This document shows, piece by piece, positions 35,483-47,547 of a stretch of 64,000 bases of DNA; positions within the stretch are counted from its first letter, which is position 1; every line of letters starts with the position of its first letter. This DNA comes from Pholiota molesta (lineage: Eukaryota; Basidiomycota; Agaricomycetes; Agaricales; Strophariaceae). Below the pieces are notes generated by a model. The model had not been told where the DNA came from. It saw only the letters and a program-made list of their open reading frames with translations, and did not search any database. Location of the stretch: positions 620,001 through 684,000 of the forward strand of contig JACGCK010000005.1 in NCBI GenBank assembly GCA_014925825.1, given 5' to 3'. Made by a program: the position numbers and the translations under genes.

Positions 35483-36872
35483 ATGTCAGCTTCCAGTCTC
35501 AATTCATCACAACGCTCTAATATCGACATTGAATCCAGTGGTAAAAAACTCGTACATTTATGGCGAAAACTCTGGCTTACTAGCGTCTTCGATAGATAAT
35601 GCCTCTCAGAATGGTAGTCTTCAGGCCGCCATAGCGCGAACGGCCAGTCGGAGTATGGCCTTGTTCTTTGCGCGTCCGGTTCGACTTTTTAGACCAGCCA
35701 AAGGTAAAGAATTCATTTTTCTCGAGGGAGGATTCTTTCTCAGTGTTATTCACAGTTAATGGCTGGCAAACTTTAAAGAACCTGGCCAGTCAGCAGGGTA
35801 CAACATTGACTCACCAATATCTTATCTCATTGATTAAACTTCAAGGGGTACTTAATATCCATGATTTCAGTCCTTCAACGTTGATTTCGATCCAGAATCT
35901 CCTCTAGGTCTGGGTCATTCCAAAACATTTCGTTCCTCCGATGATTGTCAATGCATCTCTGGGTGCCGTTTTGTGGGGCGCTTATGCAGAAGCCAGCGAG
36001 CAACTCGATCCATATTTAAGCAACCGCAGTCTTTCGAATTCTGCAGTATCTGGAGCTATTGCGGGTGCATCGCAGGCAATGGTTGCAGCCCCTGCAGAGA
36101 ACGTCAGAATACTGTTGGAACATGGTATCACAGGCCATTCGTGGTCATGTGCGTGGAAGGAGGTCTTCAGAGAGAAGGGAATATCTTCTGCCACCCCAAC
36201 AGAGTCCCGAAATCTGCAAGATATTCGTCAATTACGTGGCTGGTTACAGGAAGTGGGACAAATGGCTGGTCGGGGATGGAATGGCTGGGGATGGGGTGTT
36301 GGGAAGGACACATTTGGTGCGTAGCGAACTTAAATCTCAATAAACTACATTGTTCACGCCGCATCAAGGTTTTGCTGTTTTTTTCTTCCTTTTCGAAATA
36401 TCGCGTAGGGCTGGATCGGCGGCGAAAGCAGCTTCACTTGAACCTTTATCAAGAACGACGTTTTATACCCAAGGATCTCGACTTCAAAGACAGACGCCAG
36501 CGATTATCAATGGAGTTACCCTTGTGACGGGTGGGGTATGTCGCTGCGCGAGACGAAATTGTTTCTATCTCTAACATTAACTTCTAGGTGATCGCAGGAT
36601 TGTCCTATGAATACGCTTGTCGGCCATGGGACGTTGCAAGACGCGTTATACATCTGGAAAGACTTTCCGGTCCAGGTAGAAGGGCACTATCTTACAGTAT
36701 TGTGAAACGGAAGGTTGCAGAAGATGGCTGGCAATCTTTTTTTCGACTTCCCAATAATTCCACTGAGCTGCGAACGACATGGTCTGTTAAATTACTCCGC
36801 ACAGCTGGCCGTGTTGGACCTTGGGGTATTGGATTTTTGGTTTGGGAAGCCTATGGCACTGGTCTTTCCTAG
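35483..36872 (+). CDS. Mitochondrial carrier (SLC25)-like protein
   Basis: Predicted inner-membrane carrier of unknown substrate. Exons read MSASSLNSSQRSNIDIESS, then ASSIDNASQNG to RPVRLFRPAK, VNGWQTLKNLASQQG, a helix pair around NASLGAVLWGAYAEA and SGAIAGASQAMVAAP, then PAENVRILLEHG. A later exon carries YEYACRPWDVARRVI and ends EAYGTGLS. The P-x-[DE]-x-x-[RK] carrier signature is clear in PAENVR and near-matched in PWDVAR; the first repeat is degenerate. All six or so introns splice to one frame, for example TFG to FAVFF across a GTGCGT donor near 36318. The sequence is divergent from textbook carriers, so transport activity is inference. It may be one of the atypical fungal carrier-like proteins. 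Confidence 0.75.
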
Positions 36873-37154
36873 ATTTCATTCATTTATGGAGGATAACCTT
36901 ATTTTAGTATATATCAAAGTAATATCTCCCGACGTGCTAGAGTAGAATAATATACCGACTCCAATTGTTTTTGCAAGCTCAGAGTTGAACGCGACGCGTT
37001 AATGGGGGACTCAATCATGATCGATCTTTCTAGAATTACCGAGACACATGTAATCATCGATTATTAAGGCCTAATTTTAACCCGATACCTTGTGTCTTTG
37101 GCCCACTACTTAAATCTTCGTCCCCCCATCTAATCAAACAAAAGTTGCTGCAAA

Positions 37155-38592
37155 ATGGTTCGCTGCCTTCGAAAAGGATGTGGGGCGGAATATGACGAAA
37201 ATGATAACACGGGGATGTGTTCTTATCATCCTGGTACACCTGTAAGCCTGATCTCCGGCTACTGCATGTACTCACTGGACGGGTGATCTAAGTATTTTTT
37301 AGGTTTTCCATGAAGGCCTTAAATCTTGGTCATGCTGCAAAGACATCTACAAACCGGTCTTAGATTTCGATGAATTTATGCAGATTCCAGTAGGTGGCAC
37401 AATCAAACGTTCAGCAATTCAATTCAGAAATTTTCTCTAGGGATGCACAGAAATTCAGGCTCACACCAGAGATGTCCCAAAGCCTGACCCAGTGCCACGA
37501 GCAGCCCCATCTCAAAATATCTCGGAATCTACTGTCGACGGCAAGGAGGTTTTCCGAGTTGGGAATGTCGTTCAACCAATCGTCAGTGCTGCAGTTCCCC
37601 CCGAACCTCGTGCGGCGCCAACGCCCGTCGCCCTTGAAGTGGATGATCTAAATACTCCAGTCGCCGTTGGTACACAATGCCGACGCAAAGGCTGTTCGAC
37701 CACTTTTGTCAGCGATGAGGCCAATAGACAAGGCGATGGCGAAGGCACCGTGTGCCATTACCATCCTCTTCCAGTGAGTTCGATCTACGCAATATATAGA
37801 CATGCGGCGCAACTGATGCAATGCAAACAGGCTATCTTCAGAGAAGGAAGCAAGGTATTTCATGTCGCTATTTCTAACATGAAAAACGGGAAATTTGACT
37901 ACGCCTGTTGCACCTAGGGTTATCTGTGTTGTAAACGCCGGGTACTCGAGTTTGACGAGTTTCTGAAGATTGAAGGATGTCAGACTGGCCGACACTGTTT
38001 TGTGCCAGTTGTATCGGAGCCAAAGGTGAGTCCTACAGAGCCAATTGCAAAATTCTTCTGCATTAAATTTTTACTAGGCAGAGGAACAAGTAGAATGCCG
38101 TGTAGACCACTATCAAACACCGCAGCAAGTTCATGTCTCTGTATTCGGTAAACAGGCCGATAAGGAGCGAAGTTCTGTCAAATTTGAAAGTGACAAGGTA
38201 TGATTTCAGGCTAATTTGTTTATTCTCAGTGTATCAATCCCCATGATAGGTCATAGTTGATCTCTACCTTCCAAATCAGAAGCGCTTTTCTCGAACCCTC
38301 ACCTCTTTGGACCTATTGACCCGGGAAATTCATCCTTCAAATTCTTTGGTACCAAGGTAAGTTGAAAATTAGATTGAAATGTATCCCACGCACTCAACAT
38401 TTATATAAGGTCGAGCTGCAACTTCAGAAGGCTGATGGTCGCATGTGGACCGTTCTAGAAAAGACAGACCGCGATCTCGGTAACATCAGTCTAACCTTCG
38501 GCGTTGGCGGAAGAACTGGCACTATTGGTGGCAAAGAAGTTATCCTTGACGAGGGGAACAGATCACGCAGCACCAGCACACCACCTTCATAA
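37155..38592 (+). CDS. CHORD- and CS-domain protein (Hsp90 co-chaperone, Rar1/CHORDC1 family)
   Basis: Family members bind Hsp90 together with Sgt1. Two CHORD zinc domains are complete: the first from MVRCLRKGCGAEYDENDN through CSYHPGTP, WSCCKDIYKPVLDFDEF and the closing GCTEIQAH; the second from QCRRKGCSTTF through CHYHPLP, GYLCCKRRVLEFDEF and the closing GCQTGRHC. A CS domain follows, from HVSVFGKQADKERSS and IVDLYLPNQKRFSRT to FKFFGTKVELQLQKADG. Seven or eight GT-AG introns fit. The frame slips by one missing base near 38300, between RFSRTL and LFGPIDPG, inside the CS domain. The tail after GKEVILDEGN is short and Ser/Thr-rich. The deletion at 38300 matches the pattern seen in other genes of the window. 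Confidence 0.92.
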
Positions 38593-38645
38593 GTAAACCC
38601 AGCGTAATACACATTAGACAGGATTGCTCAAGCTCTATCATAATT

Positions 38646-41600
38646 CTAAAGTACTCCAGGTTTTTCTATAGTCTCAAACACCTGGATCAAGTCATCGCTC
38701 TGAAGATCGAAAAGTCTTTGAGGCTCATGCCACATTCTACACCTTTCCGAGCTTCAGTAATATCTTTTTTCAGTTGGCGCATAGTGTCCAATGATCCTGA
38801 CAAGCTTAAATGAGCAAAGACCAACAGTTAAATGGAATCCGACTCACCTTCATAAATAATTTCGCCTGATCTAACCACCCGCACAGACTTCTGTTTCTCG
38901 ATTTACCGTTGACTACACGACAGCCAGCTACTTTCATGGTTTTTCCGCCTTTGAGTGAATATCAAAGACCTCGAGAACGTTAGCTTCGCCTATGACTTTG
39001 GTTTCCTTGATCGTTGGCAACATAGAGACAAGGCTACCACGGACATCATCTATCAGTCGATATATGATATCTGAAGTAAAAATGGGGACTGCGTTCTGCG
39101 CAGCCATATTGCGAACTGCACGAGGCACTGAGACCGAAAATCCGATAATAGTGGCTAATAATGCATTTGAGGACAAAAAAAAACCACGAAAAAAATTGTG
39201 TCGCAAACACACCTTTTGCTGCTTGGGCCTTCATCACATCGGATTCTGTAATATCACCTACCCCTGTCCCTATGACTTTGGAAACGGCCACGTGATTGCC
39301 CATGCCATTCAAAGCACCTTCGAGTGCCTCGCCACTGCCACTGACATCTGCCTTGATATATAGCTTCAACTGGTTCGGACCCATGGGCGTCTCGATCACA
39401 GGGGCTGCGTTGGCTCCTTCCGCGCGAGCCTCGCGTTCCTGTCCCCTTGTTGCGTTGATCGCTTCGATGTCTTGTTGCATAGCTTCTGCCTCTGCTTTCC
39501 GGATGCGATTGGAAAGGGCTTTCTTGATATTGGCATCTGAACCTTCAAGAACTTCATCCCCAGCCTTAGGAAGCGACTTCCAGCCAGAAACAATCACAGC
39601 CATTCCAGGGAACGCCTTCTGTACTGTCGCTCCTTTTGAATCGGTCATTAAACGGACCTTGCCATGGCTTAAACCACTGATAATTGTCGATCCCCGCTTT
39701 AAGCAACCTCTCTGCACTAGAACAGTCGCTACGGGCCTGAGATGGTACAGATGAGATGGGTATTTCAATTTAAACGACAGGAAAAAACTGACCCCAGTCC
39801 TTTGTGGAGATTTGATTCAAGAACATGGCCAAATACGGGGCCATCGTCCTCAGCTCGGAGATCTTGCATTTCTGCCACAGCAGAAAGTGTCTCGACGAGC
39901 TCTGGTAATCCTTGACCCGTCAAGCCCGAAACATGGACGGCTGGAATATCGCCTCCAAATTCTTCCAGCTGGATACCTTCTGCCATCAGGCCCTTCTTTA
40001 CAGCATCCTAAGAATGAGGCCAATTAAGTAAATTTAAATCAGAAAAAAGAAAGAAAGAAAAAAGGCTCACAGTATCAACCCCCGGTTTATCAACTTTATT
40101 AATGGCTACCACTAAATTCATTTGGGCGTCCTCTTTCTTCAGAATATTAATGACTTCTTTTGTTTGGGGCATGATTCCATCATCTGCTGCAACGACAAGA
40201 ACGATAATGTCCGTAACATCGGCTCCACGCGCACGCATAGCAGAGAAGGCAGCGTGTCCCGGGGTGTCTAGGAAAGTAATCGTCTGGGAACCAGAAGTCG
40301 AGTTTGTTGCCTGACCGATTTTCACAGGCACAGAGAAAGCACCGATATGTTGAGTTATGCCACCAGCTTCACCTTTGGCCACAGAAGCAGATCGTAGAGT
40401 ATCAAGCAAAGTAGTTTTTCCGTGATCCACGTGGCCCATGATAGTGACGATTGGTGGGCGAGATGGTAAAGAGGACGGGGTTGGATGAGGTGGACTAGAA
40501 GAAAATATAAGCGACATCTATCAGAAGCAGGTCGAACCACGGACGGTGGGTATATATCAAAGGCGGCTTCATCATCTACAATGGGATTGAATCCAAGTTC
40601 ATCAGCCAGTAAAGATGCATAATCGGAGTGGAGGACTAATTATGAACGTGAACGACAAGATAAGATCTTCGGGTGGTAATGAGCTTACTGTAGTCATAAC
40701 GAGCTTCTTCCACCATGCCTACGCGCTTCATTCTAGAGAGTAGATAATCTAAACGACGCGAATTAGTTGACTGTTATTTTGTTTTGCAAGTCAAGTTACC
40801 AAGCTTAATCTTCAAAACACTGGCAAGGGTGGCGACTGTTAAGGTCGATGAAATAAATACATCTTTTCGACGCCCACGTCTACGCAGCGGTTTTTGTTTG
40901 ACCTGAGCCTTCACAGCCACGAGCTTATTGTCGACTCTGCGACTCTGCTTTTCGGTAAGCTTGCCTGCACTCTGGTTTGGAGTTGGTTGCTGAGGACGTT
41001 GTGGATTAAGCAGAGGTTTGGCATGTCTGTCACTAGAACCAAGGCTTGTAGATTCTGTTGAGCGCCCTCTTGTATATTGGGGGTTGAAAGATATATTTGG
41101 CGCAGGCGCAGTAGAGGGCTGAGAAGCGGAGGTTGCGGAGGTTGGAGATTCGACGGGGGGAGTAAAGGTCGTTTTTAGAGGGGTAAAGGTGGTCGCCGAC
41201 GGATTTGCTTGCGGAGGAATACTCCATTGCTTGGGTGTAGGTACATGGTTCGAAGGACGAGGAAGTTGTGTGACGGATGCTTCTTGAGATTGTGAAATTG
41301 AGGAGGTTGGAGATTCGATGGGGGGAGTAAAGGTCGGTTTTAGAGGGGTAAAGTGGTCGCCGACGGATTTGCTTTCGGAGGAATACTCCATTGCTTGGGT
41401 GTAGGTACATGGTTCGAAGGACGAGGAAGTTGCGTGACGGATGCTTCTTGAGATTGTGAAATTGAGGAGGTTGGGATTCGACGGGGGGAGTAAAGGTCGG
41501 TTTTAGAGGGGTAAAGTGGTCGCCGACGGATTTGCTTTCGGAGGAATACTCCATTGCTTGGGTGTAGGTACATGGTTCGAAGGACGAGGAAGTTGTGTGG

Positions 41601-41952
41601 CGGATGCTTCTTGAGATTGTGAAATTGAGGGTTTATTCACTTGGGAAGCTTGTTGGCTAGGCGGAGATTCCTTCGGCGAAGAATGCATAGTACTTGGCAA
41701 AGGGCGTGACCAGTCCTTGCGTTTTGGGAGCTCTAAAGACGGAGGAGCTGGACGAGACCATGATTTTGGTGTAGGTAAAGTCGGAGAACGGGAGATGGCT
41801 TCTGGTTGTTTTGTCTTCTATATGTCTGAAATATGTACAACCAAACTTTCAGAATAAGCGCTTACCTTCAGCTGAGCAGTAGATGCTGTGGCCAGATGAC
41901 GGCAAGCGCACTGGTTGCGGAAGACTGAACTTGCTCGACAATTCCGATGCAT
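38646..41952 (-). CDS. IFM1: Mitochondrial translation initiation factor IF-2
   Basis: GTPase that places the initiator tRNA on the mitochondrial ribosome. The start at 41952 gives a classic targeting sequence ([18 protein letters not shown], then HLATAS). A long Ser/Pro-rich region includes a tandem repeat, then a basic patch ([16 protein letters not shown]). The G domain has [17 protein letters not shown] and NKVD. Domain 2 has [16 protein letters not shown], followed by [16 protein letters not shown] and EAEAMQQ. The C-terminus reads [16 protein letters not shown] and CGMSLKDF, ending EKPGVL. Six single-base losses are inferred: near 41517, 41474 and 41354 inside the repeat, where together they restore frame, and near 38948, 38903 and 38708 in the last domain, where intact homology continues in the next frame. 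It is divergent from the scramblase gene. Confidence 0.93.
41138..41630 (-). repeat. Tandem repeat of about 165 bases, three copies, in the IF-2 gene
   Basis: Three near-identical copies encode a 55-residue unit containing [13 protein letters not shown] and PLKPTFTPP. Equivalent positions lie at 41554, 41391 and 41227, giving spacings of 163 and 164 instead of 165. Copy-to-copy comparison places three single-base losses (GG to G twice, GAG to GG once). The near-identity of copies implies recent duplication. Confidence 0.85.
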
Positions 41953-42470
41953 GCTCCAAGATTCTGCAGGTTCACACAAGAATATTTTTCGCTATGAATA
42001 GAGGTCCGCTGTCCTCAATCGTGCACAAAGTTGGGCAGAATCTTCGCGATAGATATGACACGACAGTGATTAATGGGATGAGAACATTCTTCCTGGTCGT
42101 TGAGTCAGCTTTTTACAATAGATGAAGAGATCCACACACTTATAAAAGATGAAAGATTAATGTTAGTTGACAAGGCAATTAGAGCTTGAGAGTGAGTGCA
42201 CTCTCAGCTATAGTACTGGCAAAGTAAGACTTAGAAAATTCTCGGAGCGAACAGCGAGGTGACAAGTCTCGGGCTTCTTTAGGCACGTGATCACGCGCGG
42301 CGGTCCGGCGTGGCGGCAAACGTTAACTTTGAACTTCAACTCACTGCAGCTCTGCAGTGCCCTCAACCATTCGCTCTCCTCGTGTTATATTTCGGGAAGA
42401 CGGTTGCTCCACTTCAAAATAACTTTAGCCTGTTTCTCGAGACTATCTATTGCCATATACACCGTTTATT
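41953..42470. promoter_or_regulatory. Divergent promoter region of IFM1 and scramblase
   Basis: About 520 bases between two start codons facing away from each other. A CACGTG E-box lies at about 42283-42288, next to TGATCACGCG. No coding frame is supported. Regulation by an E-box factor is inference. Confidence 0.4.
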
Positions 42471-43976
42471 ATGCTGCTTAATATAGGATCCCGACGGATG
42501 ATGACTGGGGGCTCAGCGCGCTTCGCCCATCGTCCGAGTTTGCAGTTGCGCGCTTACGCCCTATCTCGATTTCCTGAACGGGCGGCGGGCTCTGGAAGAA
42601 TACGATGTGAGCATCAAGCATAAGATTGTAGCGTGCTGTCCTTGACCTTAGTGCAGCCAGAATACAGTCTAAGACTACCCCGGTGAATGAGACCGAACGC
42701 GATACCTCCAGACCCATGACGCCAATTCATAGTCAGGACAACGAAGGTTTGAGCAGGTTGCTAATGCATAGAGATACGTTGGTCATTGAGAGGTATATGT
42801 CTCTTCTTCCGAATGGAGACGATAACCAATTGCTCAACCTCCTTGTATAGGCAACTTGAGATGCTGAATGTATTCGTTGGCTTCGAACAATCGAACAAAT
42901 ATACTATAAGTTAGCAAATTACTATTCTCTTGACTCTTGACAAGCGACTCATCCAGAAAACAAACTAGCTGACACCGATGGCGAACCACTTGGATATATT
43001 GCGGAGGAACCCAGAGGATTCCTAGGCACATTGTCGCGACAAGCCTTTTCCACTCATCGACCGTTCCGGGCGGTTATTATGGACAAGGATGGAGTACCAG
43101 TGCTGTGGGAATGTCTCTCTACCTAAATTCTCGGCTTAGCCTCTAAATTCCCCAGCAGGTGCGACGTCCATTCGCTTGGATAAACTCTAGGATGTTTGTA
43201 CAGCGCCTCAAAGACCACTCACACTCGCCATATGATCCTGATCCTGTTCTAGAAACCTTCGGCGAAGTGCAGCAGATTTGGCACCTTTGGCGACGTCGAT
43301 ATGATCTGTTCTTACGGTCAGAAATTTATCTACGGGACAACTTTCACACCCACCTTACTTTTTTAAACACTAGTGAACAACTTCCGGCGGAACTATTCAA
43401 TAATACTGAACCTCAAAATAGTCAATCATTCCAATCCATATATCATCAGATTGCAAAAGTAGACGCTGAATTTCTGGCCTTTGATTTCATTGTTCAAAAT
43501 GAACAAGAGCTTGAAATAGCTAGGATCGAACGTGCTTTTCGGGGATTCGGCCGCGAGGTGGGTCTCAACAAGCTGGACACTCTAGCTGTCTTACTAAAAC
43601 CATGACTTAGATCTTTACAGATACAGGTGCGCGAATATGCTTATTGATGTAGCAACATTCGCTGAAGGTCATTTTCTCAGGCAGATACTCCGTTTACTTC
43701 AATCCTTCTGGGGTTCAAAGCTCATTGGCCAATGTTCCCGAAATATCAAATGAACAGCTGTCGCAACATATTTCCAAAGAGTTAAACATTGACGCAAGAG
43801 CGGTAAGTTAAACTTATCACTGCGTAGCCCGCAGATTGCCTTATCTGTGCTTCAGCTCCTCCTCGCCCTCGCTGGTAATGACGGCATTTTGTGTCATCTT
43901 ATAATTGTAACTCATATGAAGCATAGTTAACATTGATTTCGACTACTTCTCTCGTCACTCACATGCAGGAGGGTAG
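42471..43976 (+). CDS. Phospholipid scramblase family protein (Aim25-like)
   Basis: Family members move phospholipids between membrane leaflets or bind them; yeast Aim25 affects mitochondrial inheritance. The N-terminus is basic and lacks acids (MLLNIGSRRMMTGGSARFAH), fitting a mitochondrial signal. The family core runs QLEMLNVFVGFEQSNKY, DTDGEPLGYIAEE, RQAFSTHRPFRAVIMD, then RRPFAWINSRMFV. It continues with FGEVQQIWHLWRRRYDLF, GFGRE-IFTDTG-RYSVYFNP and LLLALAVNIDFDYFSRHS, ending HAGG. Most introns are GT-AG. At 43110 the donor after PVLW reads GGAATG, not GT; one lost T would restore GTAATG, in line with deletions elsewhere. The stop is at 43974-43976. Confidence 0.88.
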
Positions 43977-44918
43977 GGTTTCAGCTCAAAAATTTCCCAC
44001 AGATCGAGTTTTGATTCGTTTGATTTTTTTCTGCAGTGGCGGCTTATTCCACAGCTTGACAAGCTGGAATTGGGAATGAGTAAAACACACACTTGATTAT
44101 GCAGAGTGTTTTCAATTGTGCGATGATTTCACAACTCAAAATTTAACTTCCGCTAACGTTCATGAGGAAATTTAGAATGTACGCCGATGCAATTTTTGAG
44201 GACTGTGCATGGACATCCCAGAAAGCGGGAAATGTCGCTCGATCATCTTTCAATACTTGTACCCCTATAGTAAAGGGGCCACGCGTCTTATCGATTTGTA
44301 AAACTACCATCCTCCATCGAAGCCACATTTCAATATGACAGCTTTTAACTTCCGCACATATCACGACTTCTTGATATGTCGTTCTCTCAGCTACAGCTCT
44401 TCGAATATTTTTATCTTTCCGGAAGTTATTCGTTCCTCTCAGATCTTTGCCAACGCACGCGAAAGCCACATGGACTAGGGATGAATTTATATTGCTGGGA
44501 CATGATTAGAGGATAAGGCTGGCAGGACAGAGTCTCCGCGCCACGTGTGCCACCTCGTTCAATCACACCAACTGCAGCGTAGCCTATGGTATAGCATGTC
44601 GTTCGATGGCTAGAGTTTAGGCTAGGATCTGCGCTAACTTTAAGTAAAAGGGAACACATCAAAAGTATCGTACATGCATTTCAACGGACCTTTTCCGCAA
44701 CTCTCAACTGTTCGCGGCAAATTAAGATATTGATTTGTCATGCATGTAATCTTGACGAATGAAAATTTGATTCTGTTCTGTTTCTCAAATAAAGGCTTGT
44801 TAGCTGGAGGTGGGCAGAGGTGACTGATTTCACGGCATGGAACAAACACGTGATATGTGACGATCGCGAAGACGGAGAGAATTGAATGTTGAATGTCACT
44901 CTGCTACTCAACGCGCCC
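43977..44918. other. Intergenic; one unsupported open frame at 44143-44469
   Basis: Between the scramblase stop and the CDC45 start. On the minus strand a 108-codon frame (44143-44469) has balanced composition (for example FTIGVQVLKDDRATFP) and could be an exon of a lineage-specific gene, but no start, intron or homology supports it. The right part holds the CDC45 promoter, with a CACGTG near 44848. Confidence 0.4.
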
Positions 44919-47387
44919 ATGGTTTATCTCCTTCCCCCACAACTAGCCGGCGACAATCCCTCTTACCTCCAAGCATATAATGGTATTCTCTCTGCCCATC
45001 GACGCTCTCCACTGGCCTCTGCATCATCAGTGATTATGCTTGTTGCACCGGACGTGGATGCTCTCTGTGCGGCGCGTATGCTGGCAACATTATTCAAGCA
45101 AGACGATGTTGGCTACCGGATAATACCTGTCTGCGTAAATGACTCGGTTTTGGAAATTGCGGAGCAGCTATTGCATTTCCCTGATGTACGCCTTCCATTT
45201 ATCGGTCGCCTTATAGCGCTCTTATAACATCTTTAGTTACACACATTGATTTTATTCAATGTAGGCAATATACTGGACCTGGCTAGACCAGACTGGCTTG
45301 GAGGTCTTGACTTGAAGGTTACCATTCACGTCATTGATTCATCACGCCCTATCAGTTTGACCAATCTGTTTATGGGGGGAGACAATGGCAACCGGGTTGT
45401 AATTTGGGACGATGATGACTCTTCAAAATTGGTTGAAGAAAAGAAAGCTTGGGAAACTTTGGAAGTAAGTCAATGCTACAGCTGTCAAGTGTGGCTCATA
45501 GTCAATGATGTTTTGCTTGTAGTATGAACCAGAACCCGTTCCCGAGGATGACGAAGACGAAGACGAATATTCCGATGATGACGAAGAAGAAGAGCCTTCT
45601 GACGAAGACGAGGATCCCCAATCAGAGAGCGGTTCACCAAATAAGCGCAAAAAAGGTTCTCGAAATGGTGCTCGAAAACGCAGAAGATTAGAGGAAAACG
45701 TATGCTTTTTTCTTTCTTTCTTTGAAAGTAGTCGCTCTTCTATGGCCTCTGATGTCACATATACAGGCACACCAGATCAGTATTGAAGAATGGGAACAAT
45801 GTCAAAAGAAAATAGACAAGTATTATACAGCTGGTGCATGGTTTGGCCAAAGCGCTGCAAGTACAATTTACATTTTGGCCACTCTTCTGGAACGGGTCGA
45901 CAATGACTTCCTTTGGTGTGATTTTCTCTTCATGTTTCCATGCATAAATTCTAAATTCAACGCTTCTGCTCTAGGTTTGGAATCATGGCCTGACATTTCA
46001 GTATATCACTTCACGAATATCTCGCGACACATATGAATCATACCATTCCGTCTACTTCGATGAAGTCTCTCGCCTAAATCCCCAACCCGCTAACAACGAT
46101 GCCGTGCACTCTTTACTATCAGTCAATCCCGATGACATGAGCGTCCGGACAAGTGAAGAATTGCGCTTCATGCTTTTTAGACATTGGACCTTGTACGATG
46201 CAATGCTTCATTCCAGTTATGTCGCCAGTAAATTAGGGATATGGAAGGAAAAGGGACGACAGAAGCTCACAGGCTTGCTCGCAAAAATGGGGTTCGCTTC
46301 TATACATTTCTTTCTCTGCTAAATATCAATGACGTTGGATCACAGCTTCTCTATTCCCCAGACACAGCAGCCATACTCGCATATGGACATGGATCTTAAA
46401 AAATCTTTAATACAGAAATTAAATGAAATCGCACCAGAACACGGTTGGTCGAGCTTTCATATCCCTCTTTTATGCGATGTTACGGCTTTCATACGCAGCC
46501 GCTCTCTGCGGCAGACGCAGTGGAAGGCATACGGGCTTTACTGGATGTCGCCGGAGGGATGCGCATGGAAGTTGAAATAGAAGGCATGCGAAATGGGGGT
46601 GAATGGTTCGGAGGTGGTAGGATATGGGACTCGAATCGTTCTGAAAAGGCTAGCAAAGACCCTGAACCGGACAAGTCGTCGAAGCCGAGTGGCGGCGAAG
46701 ATCCAGCTACAGAGGACGAGAGCGCCAAAGAGCCAGAGTGGTGGACCAAGAATTTCTGGACGGCATACGACGCTCTGAGCGAGTAAGTTTGCTCTTTCCT
46801 CTGCCTCGACCTCATGAAATCCCACTCATATAACTTTCCTACAATTCGAAGTATTGCTCTGTTGCGCGAGTCACTCAACCTGTCAATGTCCTTGCAACGA
46901 GCCATCATTCGACAAGGTACATCCATTATTGACAAGCAAGATATTCGAACAATGCGAAACCACCGCGTCGTGATTTTGGCACAAGGTCCAGACCTTACTC
47001 TTTTCTCTCATCCAGGCGTGTTAGCACGCCTGGCTGCATGGCTGGTAGACGCCCTACGCGATCGTTTACCTGGAACAGCTGTAGGCAAGTCCAAGAAGAA
47101 GAGCCTTCCATTTGTCATTGCCTGCCTTGACGAGGCCCGCGGACAATACACTGTTGTCGGACTCATTGGGGCACTCGACTTTAATCAAGTTCGTAGAAAG
47201 TATGAACCTTTCAATCTTCCTGCACACGAAAACTTCTGACATATGCCCTCCCAGTGAGTTTGTTTACACATTCGTGAAGGCTGCGGACGCTTGTAACGCA
47301 GAAGCTGAATACGCTTCTTTCGAAACTAACATCATGAGGATAGCTCAGAAAGATTTGAAATTGTTTTTAGAACAATTATGCACGTAA
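44919..47387 (+). CDS. CDC45: Cdc45, replication initiation and CMG helicase subunit
   Basis: Part of the Cdc45-MCM-GINS helicase needed to start and drive DNA replication. The start MVYLLPPQLAGD at 44919 leads to VIMLVAPDVDALCAARML, part of the DHH-like fold. Then come LILFNVGNILDL, DSSRPISLTNLF and VVIWDDDD. A long acidic stretch and a basic nuclear-type patch (KRKKGSRNGARKRRRLEE) follow, then YYTAGAWFGQSAAS, ELRFMLFRHWTLYDAM, LSYPSFMRCYGFHTQPLSA, a charged insert, and the C-terminal FVYTFVKAADACNAEAEYASF. The frame is intact except for one missing base near 46445 (EHG to LVELSYPS). The introns checked are GT-AG. The gene converges on GH55, with about 160 bases between stops. Confidence 0.95.
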
Positions 47388-47547
47388 CCTGGTTTGAGGC
47401 CAGGCTTGAAGCTTGGAGCTTTGCATACTTGTATTTATTCCCGTTGTCATTTGTATATCTCTGTACATCATTATCTGCAATTTATTTTCGACTGATCAAG
47501 GAATCCCGTGGATAGGAATAAAGGAATAAATCTAAACAATTGTACCC

